Source: Rhodopirellula halodulae
GTDB taxonomy: Bacteria > Planctomycetota > Planctomycetia > Pirellulales > Pirellulaceae
Reading direction: 5' to 3'
Assembly: GCF_020966775.1 (NCBI RefSeq)
Contig: NZ_JAJKFV010000004.1
Span: 124,001 to 188,000, forward strand
Length of the DNA stretch: 64,000 nt
Positions 17,928-26,491 of the stretch are shown here, one piece after another. A model generated the notes under the pieces. The model had not been told where the DNA came from, did not search any database, and saw only the letters and a list, made by a program, of their open reading frames with translations. Both the position numbers and the translations under genes were made by a program. Position 1 is the stretch's first letter. The number at the start of each line of letters is the position of its first letter.

Positions 17928-20315
17928 TTAAGCGAGCTGATGTCCGGCCGCTTGGATAACGGCGGGCAAGTCCAGGAGGTCAATGATTCGTTCCTGAACG
18001 ATGGCGGAGCCCAAGACCCCATTGCCACTGTGCGATTCAACGAGGTCGATGTGAGCGTCGACGATGTCGATGATGCGATCGACGACGATGCCGAAACTGC
18101 GGCCTTCTTCAGAGTGGACCACGACTTGGCAATTCACTTCGACTGGTGTTTCGGCATCTTCTGACGTTGCCTCGGCAGCGGCGAAGGCGGTTCGCGAAAC
18201 TCCTAGGATCGATGCCAGATCAATCAACGGCAGGATCTTACCGCGGTACTGGATAACACTCTTGTTGTCCGCTTCCTCGATCAGTTTCTTTGGCACTTGT
18301 TCGAGTCGAGCCACCTGCGACATTTGCATGGCGACTTGACGCTTGGGTCCAACGCCCAACACCAACAAGGATTGAGCCTTGCCCGCGTGTTCATTGGCGG
18401 CCTCGTCCGTACGACTTGGGTTGCGTGAACCGCTGGATTGCAGCACGCGACCTCGTTGAGCGATGCCAAGAACATCCAAGATCAACGCCACGCTGCCGTC
18501 GCCTAGAATCGTGGCACCCGAATAAACCGGAATGTCCTTGATTTGGTGGCTGAGTGGTTTGACGACGATCTCTTCCGTTTCGTTGATTCGATCGACGATC
18601 AGCCCAAACTGTTGGTCGTCGGCTCGCAACACAACAATGTTGATGGCCGAATGTTCGCCGGTATCCGACGGGTCGTCGGCTGGCTTGCCTAAGATGTTGC
18701 GTAAGTCAACCAATGGCAGCAGTTGACCGCGGAGTCGATACACCGGAGCGTTTTGAATGTATTCGATTTTGGAAGTTGCGTTTTCGCCTTCCAGTCGAAC
18801 CAATTCCATCAAGTTGACTTGTGGAATCGCGAACCGATTGTCGGCACATTTGACCAACAATGCGGGAATGATTGCCAACGTCAAAGGAATCTTGATTCGG
18901 ATGGTGGTTCCCAATCCGGAGTGGCTTTCCAGATCCAAAGTGCCGCCGATCTTTTCGATATTGGTTTTCACCACATCCATTCCCACGCCTCGCCCCGAGA
19001 CATTGGAAACCTTTTCAGCGGTCGAGAAGCCGGGAGCGAAGATCAGATTGCAGATTTCTTGCTCGTCCATCGCCTGAGCTTGTTGCTCGGTGATGATCGA
19101 TTTCTCGATGGCTTTGGATCGGATGCGGTCGATGTTCAGTCCCGCACCATCATCGACGATTTCGATGTTGACTTGCCCGCCTTCGTGGTAGGCTCGCAAC
19201 ATCAAACAACCTTCCGGATCCTTTCCGTAGTTGGCTCGGACCTCTGGTGGTTCGATGCCGTGGTCGACCGTATTGCGAACCAAGTGAGTCAGCGGGTCCT
19301 TGATCGCTTCGATGATTGTTTTGTCGAGTTCGGTCTCCTTGCCCTGCATTTCGATGCGAACCTGTTTTTCGCAGATTTGGGCCAAGTCACGAACCAGGCG
19401 TGGGAACTTTGCCCAGACATTGCCAATCGGTTGCATGCGTGTCTTCATCACGCCTTCTTGCAACTCGCTGGTGATCAGGTTCAAACGTTGCGACGTGGTG
19501 TTGTATTCGTTGTCATCGAAACGCTCTGCGAATTGCAGCATCTGGTTGCGTGCCAGAACCAATTCGCCAACTTGATTCATCAAGGTGTCGAGCAAGCCGA
19601 CATCGACACGGATCGAAGTTTCGGCAGGCGAAGTGTCGCTCCCAACTCCGGAGGATGACTTGTTCGCTTCAGGCTTCTTGGCGACTGGCTTGGGTGCGGG
19701 GGCAGGTGCAGAGGGAGCCGCCGGTGCCGGGCTTGGGGGAGCTTCCGGTGCAGCAGCTTGAGCAGCGGCTTCTACTCCTTCGCTGGCTTGTTCCAACTGC
19801 GTTTCCGCGTCTTGAGCAACTTGCTCCGAGTCGCGAGTCGGCTCAACCGCAGCCGGACTAGCTGCTTCGGATTCCGCAGGTGCCGCTTCAGCAGGAGCTT
19901 CTGCTGCGGCGGGAGTTGGGTTGCCGCCGCTTCCCGATAGAATGCAGTCCAGTGCCGCAATTTTTTCGGACACATCCATGTCGTTGGAGTCTTCGATTGA
20001 ATCGAGCAACTCTTTCAAACCGTCCGTCGCGGAAAGAAGTGTGCTCACCACATCAATGGTGGGCACGATTTCTTGATTGCGAATCTTGTTCAGGACTTCT
20101 TCTTCGCGATGAGCGAGAGATTCCAAAACGGGCAGACCAAGGAAGCCGGCGGCTCCTTTGATCGAGTGGATTGCACGAAAGATGTGATTGACGAGGTCGA
20201 GATCGACATCCTCACCTTGTTGTTCCATCGTCAAAAAGTCTTTCTCGATGTCGCCCAAGTGTTCTTGCGACTCGACGACAAACTCTTTGATCAGTTCTGC
20301 GTCTTCGATATTCAC
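17928..20315 (-). CDS. cheA: Chemotaxis histidine kinase CheA with two CheW domains
   Basis: 795 residues from a GTG at 20315; a TTG at 20390 would add 25 residues that do not look conserved. An Hpt domain comes first with phospho-His50 (AIHSIKGAAGF). A long Ala/Pro-rich linker (about 120-220) follows, then the dimerisation segment (VGLLDTLMNQVGELVLARNQ), the ATPase with HLVRNTVDHGIE and DDGAGLN, and FSTAEKVSNVSGRGVGMDVV. The C-terminus has two successive CheW-like domains (about 500-630 and 645-790) instead of one. It phosphorylates CheY and CheB. No P2 domain is obvious; the linker may replace it. First gene of the cluster. Confidence 0.93.
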   Translation of the reverse strand: MNIEDAELIKEFVVESQEHLGDIEKDFLTMEQQGEDVDLDLVNHIFRAIHSIKGAAGFLGLPVLESLAHREEEVLNKIRNQEIVPTIDVVSTLLSATDGLKELLDSIEDSNDMDVSEKIAALDCILSGSGGNPTPAAAEAPAEAAPAESEAASPAAVEPTRDSEQVAQDAETQLEQASEGVEAAAQAAAPEAPPSPAPAAPSAPAPAPKPVAKKPEANKSSSGVGSDTSPAETSIRVDVGLLDTLMNQVGELVLARNQMLQFAERFDDNEYNTTSQRLNLITSELQEGVMKTRMQPIGNVWAKFPRLVRDLAQICEKQVRIEMQGKETELDKTIIEAIKDPLTHLVRNTVDHGIEPPEVRANYGKDPEGCLMLRAYHEGGQVNIEIVDDGAGLNIDRIRSKAIEKSIITEQQAQAMDEQEICNLIFAPGFSTAEKVSNVSGRGVGMDVVKTNIEKIGGTLDLESHSGLGTTIRIKIPLTLAIIPALLVKCADNRFAIPQVNLMELVRLEGENATSKIEYIQNAPVYRLRGQLLPLVDLRNILGKPADDPSDTGEHSAINIVVLRADDQQFGLIVDRINETEEIVVKPLSHQIKDIPVYSGATILGDGSVALILDVLGIAQRGRVLQSSGSRNPSRTDEAANEHAGKAQSLLVLGVGPKRQVAMQMSQVARLEQVPKKLIEEADNKSVIQYRGKILPLIDLASILGVSRTAFAAAEATSEDAETPVEVNCQVVVHSEEGRSFGIVVDRIIDIVDAHIDLVESHSGNGVLGSAIVQERIIDLLDLPAVIQAAGHQLA

Positions 20316-20831
20316 GGTACCGCTATTTCCCCAGTGGTGGCACTTCGTTGAGCGTTCCAAGCGACGCTCAACGGTGTCGCGGGTCTCCAACCCAGTCGTT
20401 GGAAGAGCCTGTTGTTATGTAACCCGCGAAAAGATTGGCGGTCGGGTTGACTTTGCCTGTCAGGGAGCTCTCGGCGAGTTTGACGGTTTCGCAGAGACGA
20501 CAATGAATCGATTCGAGCGTTTGGGGCCTCGAAAAAGCTCACCCAAATCGACCAAACCGATCAGATCTAGCGAATTGCAGCCCAAAGCAAATCGCACCCA
20601 CGCACGCTCAAATCGTGCATGCCGCGAGGGTTTGTATGTAGGGAAGTCCCGGTAAGACGCCTCGAAGCGTTTTTTAGTCCTCAACAGATGCCGTTTCCAA
20701 GCGGTTCCACCACGCTTGAACCTCGGCAGACGGTAGTGGCAATGATTTCAGTGACGCGGTTGCAACATCCGATTGAAACAAGGGAATCGTTGGTCCGCCG
20801 CGATGTCTTCTGGCTGAAACGGAGTGTTGAA
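20316..20831. other. Divergent region between cheA and the B12-domain regulator, 516 bases
   Basis: Promoters for both directions must lie here, but I see no clear -35/-10 or sigma-54 match. A short terminator-like stem lies at 20655-20675. In-frame codons upstream of 20832 stay open to 20619 but lack any conserved motif. Confidence 0.45.
20655..20675 (+). terminator. Possible small terminator or attenuator
   Basis: AGACGC (20655-20660), loop CTCGAA, then GCGT followed by a run of T (to 20675). The stem is short and includes one wobble pair. A GGGA-AG-TCCC palindrome lies just upstream at 20641-20650. If real, it would attenuate transcription into the regulator gene at 20832. Confidence 0.3.
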
Positions 20832-21731
20832 ATGCAAACAGAACTGTCCATTCGCGATGCCGCCCAGCAGTTGAGCGTCAGCCCGTCAACCTTCAAACGT
20901 TTGTGCGAGAAACATGGCGTCGAACTGAACCGCACTCCAGGCGGCCATCGTCGCGTGCCATTGAACGCTTTGGACGAATTGGCTTGCAAACTGGGAATCG
21001 GTGAGTTGCAACGGCAAACTCGTCATTCGTGGCGAGGCAGCCTGTCGACCAACAATGTGTTGGATCTGCTGAAGACGCAACAGTCCGACCAACTACGCGA
21101 TCGAATCCTAGCGGCCTGTCGCCAACCGTCTGATCTGATTTCGATCATCGATCAAGCTATCGCACCAGCGTTGTGGACGATGGGAACCATGTGGCAGCGT
21201 GGTGAGATGAAGGTTTACGAGACGCAGATCTGCACGGAGACCATGTTGAGGTCAATCTACGCGCTGGAGACCCATTTCCAACGAGTTCAAGAAACGGGCT
21301 TGCAAGCGGTGGGCGGATGCTTGCACGAGGGATGCGACACCATGTCGTCCAAATTGGTCGCGTTGTCGCTTCTCAGCCTGGGCGTTCGAGCTCACGATTT
21401 GGGTCCACGTGTTCCTGCCGAGGAAATGGCCGATGCGGCAAACGCTTTGGCGGCCGACCTGGTGTGGTGCTCCTCGACGCACTGGGACGACCGAGCAGAC
21501 TTGATCGGACAACACCTTTTGCTTCGCCGGATGCTCGCGGTGGAGACGCCGTTGATGATCGGAGGCGGCGGGCTGTCAAAGTCAGCGGTTCACTCGCTGG
21601 AGGCCTGCACCTACTTCGAAACGCTCGGTGGCATGGCGGCTTTTGTTCAAGACATGGTCGCCAAGAAGAAGGTCGACAAGGAAACCGGATCGACCGGTTC
21701 TCTTCGTTCTCGATCGCCGCAGTCGCTTTGA
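20832..21731 (+). CDS. MerR/excisionase-type HTH with B12-binding-like domain
   Basis: 299 residues from ATG at 20832, with GGAGTG just upstream. The N-terminal helix-turn-helix is LSIRDAAQQLSVSPSTFKRL followed by the wing RTPGGHRR. The middle helical bundle and C-terminal Rossmann-like half resemble the cobalamin-binding regulators CarH/LitR. The upper-ligand motif W-x9-E-H is W121-x9-T131-Q132, and the lower-ligand motif E/DxHxxG is C-L-H165-E-G-C, so only the His is kept. It may bind cobalamin weakly, bind another ligand, or have lost binding. Being divergent from cheA, it might regulate chemotaxis; this is inference. Confidence 0.75.
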   Translation: MQTELSIRDAAQQLSVSPSTFKRLCEKHGVELNRTPGGHRRVPLNALDELACKLGIGELQRQTRHSWRGSLSTNNVLDLLKTQQSDQLRDRILAACRQPSDLISIIDQAIAPALWTMGTMWQRGEMKVYETQICTETMLRSIYALETHFQRVQETGLQAVGGCLHEGCDTMSSKLVALSLLSLGVRAHDLGPRVPAEEMADAANALAADLVWCSSTHWDDRADLIGQHLLLRRMLAVETPLMIGGGGLSKSAVHSLEACTYFETLGGMAAFVQDMVAKKKVDKETGSTGSLRSRSPQSL

Positions 21732-21771
21732 ACTGATTTCACCGATCCAACGACACCTCCATCGCATGACA

Positions 21772-21813
21772 ATCCCTGGCGACTAAGCGTCGATCCCTGG
21801 CGAGCAAGCGTCG
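21772..21813. repeat. 21-base direct repeat, two copies
   Basis: ATCCCTGGCGACTAAGCGTCG (21772-21792) is followed at once by a second copy (21793-21813) with two changes (CT to GC in the middle). It lies in the 286-base gap before the peroxidase gene, in which I see no other feature. It could be an operator pair or a genome-wide intergenic repeat. Confidence 0.75.
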
Positions 21814-22017
21814 AACGGTTGCGTGCCCAACCTTTCAAAGGGAACAACGGAGCCGCTCATGTCACGCGGGCAGAAAGCTTTTTCGCGGAACGGGCAATTG
21901 TCTCACGTTTTGTTGCAAATTGCGTGTGGATCGCCCCCTGTGATTGGGTGAGCTTTCGTTGCAACGAACGAAGCTCGCCCTCTCTTCTCTTTTCTCCGCA
22001 CAGTCACGGGTGTCGCG

Positions 22018-24453
22018 ATGGACAAGCTCTGGAATCGTTGGGTAGGTGGTTCGAAGTCGAAACGAACAAAGACACAAACGCGTCGCATGCGACGGCGGCG
22101 TCTCAGATCCGAGAGCTTGGAGACTCGAAAGTTGTTGGCGGCCAACCTCTTTCACAACGAAGCGTTCCCGGAGGACGTGAACGAAGATGGCGAAGTATCC
22201 GCACTCGACGCTCTCACCGTGATCAACGCCATGGGCGAAGAGGGCACGGCCGAACCCATTGGATCGCTGGAGCCACTTTCGGCTCAGGGCAACGCTGATC
22301 TGCAGCAGCGACGTCGGGGCCGAATGACGGATGTCAACAACGACGGACGTAACTCGGCTCTCGACGCGTTGATGGTGATCAACCGCTTGAATCGCCAGCG
22401 TCACGAGAACAACCGGGACGATCCCGGAACGGACGATCCAGCAACGGAGGTACCAGGAGCGGACGATTCAAACGAATCCCCGACCGATGCAGACACGACC
22501 ACCGATGAAATTCGTTCGATTGATGGCACGGGAAACAATGTCGACAATCCGGACCTGGGATCGGCCAACACGCCCCTGCTGCGAGTCGCTGACAACGATT
22601 ACGCGGACGGAATTTCAGAGCCCGCGGGGGCGGACCGCCCGAGTGCCCGTGAGATCAGCAACGCGTTGTCGGCTGCGGATCCCGACGGAACAACCAATGA
22701 ACGCGGTTTGAGCTCCTTCGTGTTTGCATGGGGACAATTTTTGGACCATGACATCGATCTGTCGCTCGAACCCGAGACCGATGGCGAATCCTTCGACATT
22801 GAAGTCCCCGCCGGCGACCCGCTGTTCGATCCCTTCAATACCGGTGAAGCGACGATCCATCTGACTCGATCGGAAATCGCGGAAGGAACGGGGACATCCG
22901 TCGACAATCCTGCCGAGCAAGTCAACGCGATCACCGCGTTCATTGATGGCTCGCAAGTTTACGGCAGTGACCAAGCGACGGCTGATTCATTACGAGAATT
23001 TGTCGGCGGACGATTGTTGATCACGGAAGACGGCTTGCTCCCCAATGACGACAACCAAGGCGTCTTGGCGGGTGACATCCGCGCCGCCGAGAACGTGGTG
23101 CTCACTTCCATGCATGCTCTGTTCGTTCGCGAACACAATCGTTTGGCCGATGAAATCGCTGCGGAAAACCCGTCTCTCAGTGATGAAGAAATCTACCAAG
23201 AAGCTCGCACGATCGTGATCGCTGAGATGCAGTCGATCACCTACAACGAATTCTTACCAGCCTTGCTGGGTGACGATGCTCTCTCGCGATACACGGGCTA
23301 TGACGCGAACGTTGACCCGTCCATCGCGAATGAATTTTCGACCGCGGCATTCCGTTTCGGCCACACCACTCTGAACGATTCGTTCCGATTCGTGGATGAT
23401 GATGGCAACGAGATCGCCGAAGATGTCTCGCTGGCCAACGCGTTCTTTCAGCCGGAGATGCTGGAGGAGACCGGGATTGATCCGCTGTTGAAGTACGCTG
23501 CATCGACGCTGTCGCAGGAGGTTGATCTGGAGGTGGTGGACAGTTTGCGGAATTTCCTTTTTGGGCCTCCGGGAGCCGGCGGGTTTGATTTGATTTCGTT
23601 GAACATCCAACGTGGACGCGACCACGGACTGGCTGATTTGAACTCGGTCCGTGAGGCGTACGGACTGGAAACCTACGAGTCATTCGATCAAATCACCTCG
23701 GACGCGAATTTGGCCTCCGAGTTGGAATCGCTTTACGGCGATGTGAACAACATCGATCTTTGGGTGGGGATCTTGGCCGAGGACCGCACGGAGAATGGAT
23801 CGCTCGGTGAGACCGCCACCACCATCATCGCCGATCAGTTCGAACGATTGCGAGATGGCGATCGGTTCTATTACGAAAACACCATGTCAGATCGCGAGAT
23901 CCGTGAGATCGAAAACACGACGCTCAGCGACGTCATCGCTCGCAACACCAACTTGAATTCATTGCAGGACGATGTGTTTTTCTTCTCTCCTGAGATTTCC
24001 GGCACCGTGATGGCTCAAGCGTCCACCACGACGACCTCAACGAGTGATGGTAAAGGCGAAGACCTCTTCGCTCCCACCTTGATTGAGGAAGATGCCTTGG
24101 AAACACTCGCACGTGACAGCGGTCGGCAAAGAGACCAAAGCCAAGATGCTTCCGGCCGGAACGATCGCGGTCAAAAAGATCGCCCACGCGATGACGGTGA
24201 ACAAGACACACCTCTCGAGCCAATGGTGGGAGCGGTGCTGGAATTGGTCGATGGTGAGGGTACCGTGGTGGACGTGGCGATCACGGATGAGATGGGCCGA
24301 TATCGCTTCGATTCGGTCGACGAATCCGGAGCCTACGTCGTTCGCATGGCATTGTCCGATGACTACGTGGTCCTGGGGAACGACGCCTTGGATGTTCAGC
24401 TCAGCAACGGCGAAGAGAACTACCGCGGGATGGATTTCGTGGTATTGGTCTAG
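22018..24453 (+). CDS. Exported animal-type haem peroxidase with dockerin repeats
   Basis: 811 residues. An Arg/Lys-rich N-terminus ends in SLETRKLLA (about 33-41), the planctomycete surface-protein leader. Two dockerin-like calcium loops follow (DVNEDGEVSALDALTVIN at 53-70 and DVNNDGRNSALDALMVIN at 105-122), then a Thr/Asp/Pro-rich linker. The An_peroxidase domain (about 220-620) has distal His244 in WGQFLDHDID, a likely Arg397 and proximal His449 in FRFGHT, then NIQRGRDHGL. An acidic linker leads to a C-terminal SdrD/CNA-B-like domain (about 735-811, YRFDSVDESGAYVVR). It probably oxidises halides or phenolics outside the cell, anchored through dockerin contacts. It stands alone with a terminator after it. 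Confidence 0.88.
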   Translation: MDKLWNRWVGGSKSKRTKTQTRRMRRRRLRSESLETRKLLAANLFHNEAFPEDVNEDGEVSALDALTVINAMGEEGTAEPIGSLEPLSAQGNADLQQRRRGRMTDVNNDGRNSALDALMVINRLNRQRHENNRDDPGTDDPATEVPGADDSNESPTDADTTTDEIRSIDGTGNNVDNPDLGSANTPLLRVADNDYADGISEPAGADRPSAREISNALSAADPDGTTNERGLSSFVFAWGQFLDHDIDLSLEPETDGESFDIEVPAGDPLFDPFNTGEATIHLTRSEIAEGTGTSVDNPAEQVNAITAFIDGSQVYGSDQATADSLREFVGGRLLITEDGLLPNDDNQGVLAGDIRAAENVVLTSMHALFVREHNRLADEIAAENPSLSDEEIYQEARTIVIAEMQSITYNEFLPALLGDDALSRYTGYDANVDPSIANEFSTAAFRFGHTTLNDSFRFVDDDGNEIAEDVSLANAFFQPEMLEETGIDPLLKYAASTLSQEVDLEVVDSLRNFLFGPPGAGGFDLISLNIQRGRDHGLADLNSVREAYGLETYESFDQITSDANLASELESLYGDVNNIDLWVGILAEDRTENGSLGETATTIIADQFERLRDGDRFYYENTMSDREIREIENTTLSDVIARNTNLNSLQDDVFFFSPEISGTVMAQASTTTTSTSDGKGEDLFAPTLIEEDALETLARDSGRQRDQSQDASGRNDRGQKDRPRDDGEQDTPLEPMVGAVLELVDGEGTVVDVAITDEMGRYRFDSVDESGAYVVRMALSDDYVVLGNDALDVQLSNGEENYRGMDFVVLV

Positions 24454-24486
24454 CAGGCGGTGGACTTTCTTGCCTCTGCCTCAACA

Positions 24487-24550
24487 GTGTCGCCTTTCGC
24501 TCTGCAAAAGCAGCCTTCGCACGCAGCTTCTGCGGGGCAGAAGGCGACAC
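24487..24550. terminator. Long bidirectional hairpin between convergent genes
   Basis: GTGTCGCCTT (24487-24496) pairs perfectly with AAGGCGACAC (24541-24550). Inside, GCAAAAGC and GCTTCTGC can form a second stem. It lies between the peroxidase stop and the sulfatase stop and could terminate both. The length and internal repeats also fit a REP-like intergenic element. Confidence 0.6.
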
Positions 24551-24581
24551 CATCATCAACGCACCAGAAAACTCATCGTCG

Positions 24582-26393
24582 TTATCGTTGTCGATCAGAT
24601 CGTCGCAAGATCACTTGATGAACACCGGCATCAATGGACTTATCGACAGAAACAGACAGACGAATCGGGCCAGAAGGAAGCGTTGTTTTGACGGTGTGCC
24701 CACGCCTCGCGTTAGGTCGGACGTGGAACATCAATTCCTCGTCGTCGACATGCAGTATCGCAGAACCGCCGGAGTGTTGATCGTCCGTCAGAACCAACTC
24801 GACCTCGTAGTTTTGTCGAGCGGGAGCTTGCAGCAACCAAAACCCCGTCGAGTTTCGTGACCAAGGGCGCCCGCTTTCATGACGCCAATCTTGGCGAGTC
24901 AAAACGGATTCTGGTTCGTGGTCTGTGCCGATCACGATTCGTGGTGGTGCGTAGTTGTCGGGACGCGTGGAGGAAACGTCCTCGAACCATTTCTCATAAG
25001 CCGCTTTCAAACGTCCAACCAATTCGGGCTTCTCAGCAGCAAGGTTGTGCTGCTGTTTGGGATCCTCTTCGAGATGGTACAGCTCCAAGTCAGGCGAGCC
25101 TTCAAAGTTCTCTTTCCCGAACCCGCTGGGATGGACGAGTTTCCATGGATGTTCATGGATGGCAAAGTGATGGAAACGTTGCGGCACGTTCCCTCGGTGC
25201 GTCTGAAAAACGATTTGGCGTTGTTTCCAATCGTCCGCAGAACGCTTGCCCGTGATCCACGGCAGAAAGCTTTTTCCGTCCAACGAGGTTCCGTCGGGGA
25301 CATTCGCTTGGCAAGCTTCGAGTAGCGTCGGCATGAGATCGATGTGCGCGGTCATCACATCCACGGTCGTTCCCGCTTTGACCTTGGCGGGCCAATGGAA
25401 CAACAACGGGGAACGAATGCCGCCGTCGTCTACCTGAGTCTTGCTGCCTCGCATGTTGCCAACAAAACGCTTCGAGTTGGGACCGTTATCGTTCAGGTAC
25501 AACACGATGGTGTTTTCAAGCTGATTCATTTCGCCCAACGCATTCATGAGCTTGCCAACGTTTTCATCAATGTTGGTGATCATCGCGGCGATCCGGGCCA
25601 GCTTGTCAAACTCCGCGTTCCTGCGGCGATCAGGAAGATCGCTCACCAAGATTGGGCTGAAGTCCACATCCTTGTACTCGTCGTACAGTCGTTCCGGCAC
25701 ATCATGAAATGGGCCGTGAGGAGCATTGGTCGCGATGTAGGTGAAGAACGGCGACTGGGATTGTGTCTGATCGCCAATGAACTCAATCGCGGCATCAAAG
25801 AAGAGATCGGTGCAGTAACCCTTCATCGCGACTTCTTCGCCGTTGTGAATCAACGTCGGATCGGTGTATTTGCCTTCCGCACCAATCGGGTCTGAAGGCT
25901 GGCCGATGCCGCCACCGCGGTGAATCAGGCTTTCATGAAAACCTTGGTCCATCGGTCGCATTGGGTAGTTGTCGCCCAAATGCCACTTCCCAAAGATCCC
26001 CGTTCGATAGCCAGCGTCGGTCAAGCATTCCGCCAGCGTGACTTCCGCAGGGTCCATCATGGCACGCCCGAGATAAGTGTCGATGCAGCGAGTCCGATAG
26101 TTGTATCGCCCCGTCATGAGGCTGGCACGCGTGGGTGCACAAACACTGCTGACGTAAAAACGGCTCAGCAGCCCGCTGCGTGTTCGCAACTCATCCAATG
26201 AAGGAGTGCGAATGATCGGATTGCCCATGAAACCGTAATCACCGACGCCCTGGTCATCGCTCATGATGACGATGACATTGGGTCGAGACGAGTCATCCGC
26301 CTGAATCGATTGTGGGGCAAAGGAGATCGCCAAGCAGACTGCGATGAAGGCTGAATGGATCCGAAGACGTTTCAAAAGGCGGGACGGTTTCAT
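24582..26393 (-). CDS. Secreted sulfatase
   Basis: 603 residues. A signal peptide (AFIAVCLAISFAPQSIQA, cleavage near 32) precedes the sulfatase fold. The metal-site DD is at 46-47 (IVIMSDDQG). The formylglycine motif is CAPTR with Cys85 in SSVCAPTRASLMTGR, which fits CxPxR, so maturation by an FGE-type enzyme is expected. FGKWHLGD and DNGPNSKRFVGNMRGSKTQ are further sulfatase blocks. The C-terminal 150 residues form a separate beta-rich part. It presumably removes sulfate from algal polysaccharides. It follows a second sulfatase on the same strand. Confidence 0.93.
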   Translation of the reverse strand: MKPSRLLKRLRIHSAFIAVCLAISFAPQSIQADDSSRPNVIVIMSDDQGVGDYGFMGNPIIRTPSLDELRTRSGLLSRFYVSSVCAPTRASLMTGRYNYRTRCIDTYLGRAMMDPAEVTLAECLTDAGYRTGIFGKWHLGDNYPMRPMDQGFHESLIHRGGGIGQPSDPIGAEGKYTDPTLIHNGEEVAMKGYCTDLFFDAAIEFIGDQTQSQSPFFTYIATNAPHGPFHDVPERLYDEYKDVDFSPILVSDLPDRRRNAEFDKLARIAAMITNIDENVGKLMNALGEMNQLENTIVLYLNDNGPNSKRFVGNMRGSKTQVDDGGIRSPLLFHWPAKVKAGTTVDVMTAHIDLMPTLLEACQANVPDGTSLDGKSFLPWITGKRSADDWKQRQIVFQTHRGNVPQRFHHFAIHEHPWKLVHPSGFGKENFEGSPDLELYHLEEDPKQQHNLAAEKPELVGRLKAAYEKWFEDVSSTRPDNYAPPRIVIGTDHEPESVLTRQDWRHESGRPWSRNSTGFWLLQAPARQNYEVELVLTDDQHSGGSAILHVDDEELMFHVRPNARRGHTVKTTLPSGPIRLSVSVDKSIDAGVHQVILRRSDRQR

Positions 26394-26402
26394 GGAAATT
26401 GA

Positions 26403-26463
26403 CCGGCGGGAGAGGAGGGAGTTGAGGTGGGGCTAGAAAGAAGGGAGGAAGGAAGAAGGAAGG
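26403..26463. repeat. Polypurine tract upstream of the sulfatase gene
   Basis: About 60 bases almost entirely A/G on the plus strand (GGA/GAA-rich, with one GGGGCTAGAAAG), so the sulfatase transcript has a polypyrimidine leader. It has no Shine-Dalgarno sequence. CTAGAA here recalls the heptamer array at 28020-28054. Confidence 0.7.
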
Positions 26464-26491
26464 TCGAGCAGCAAGAGGAGTACAAAGAGCG

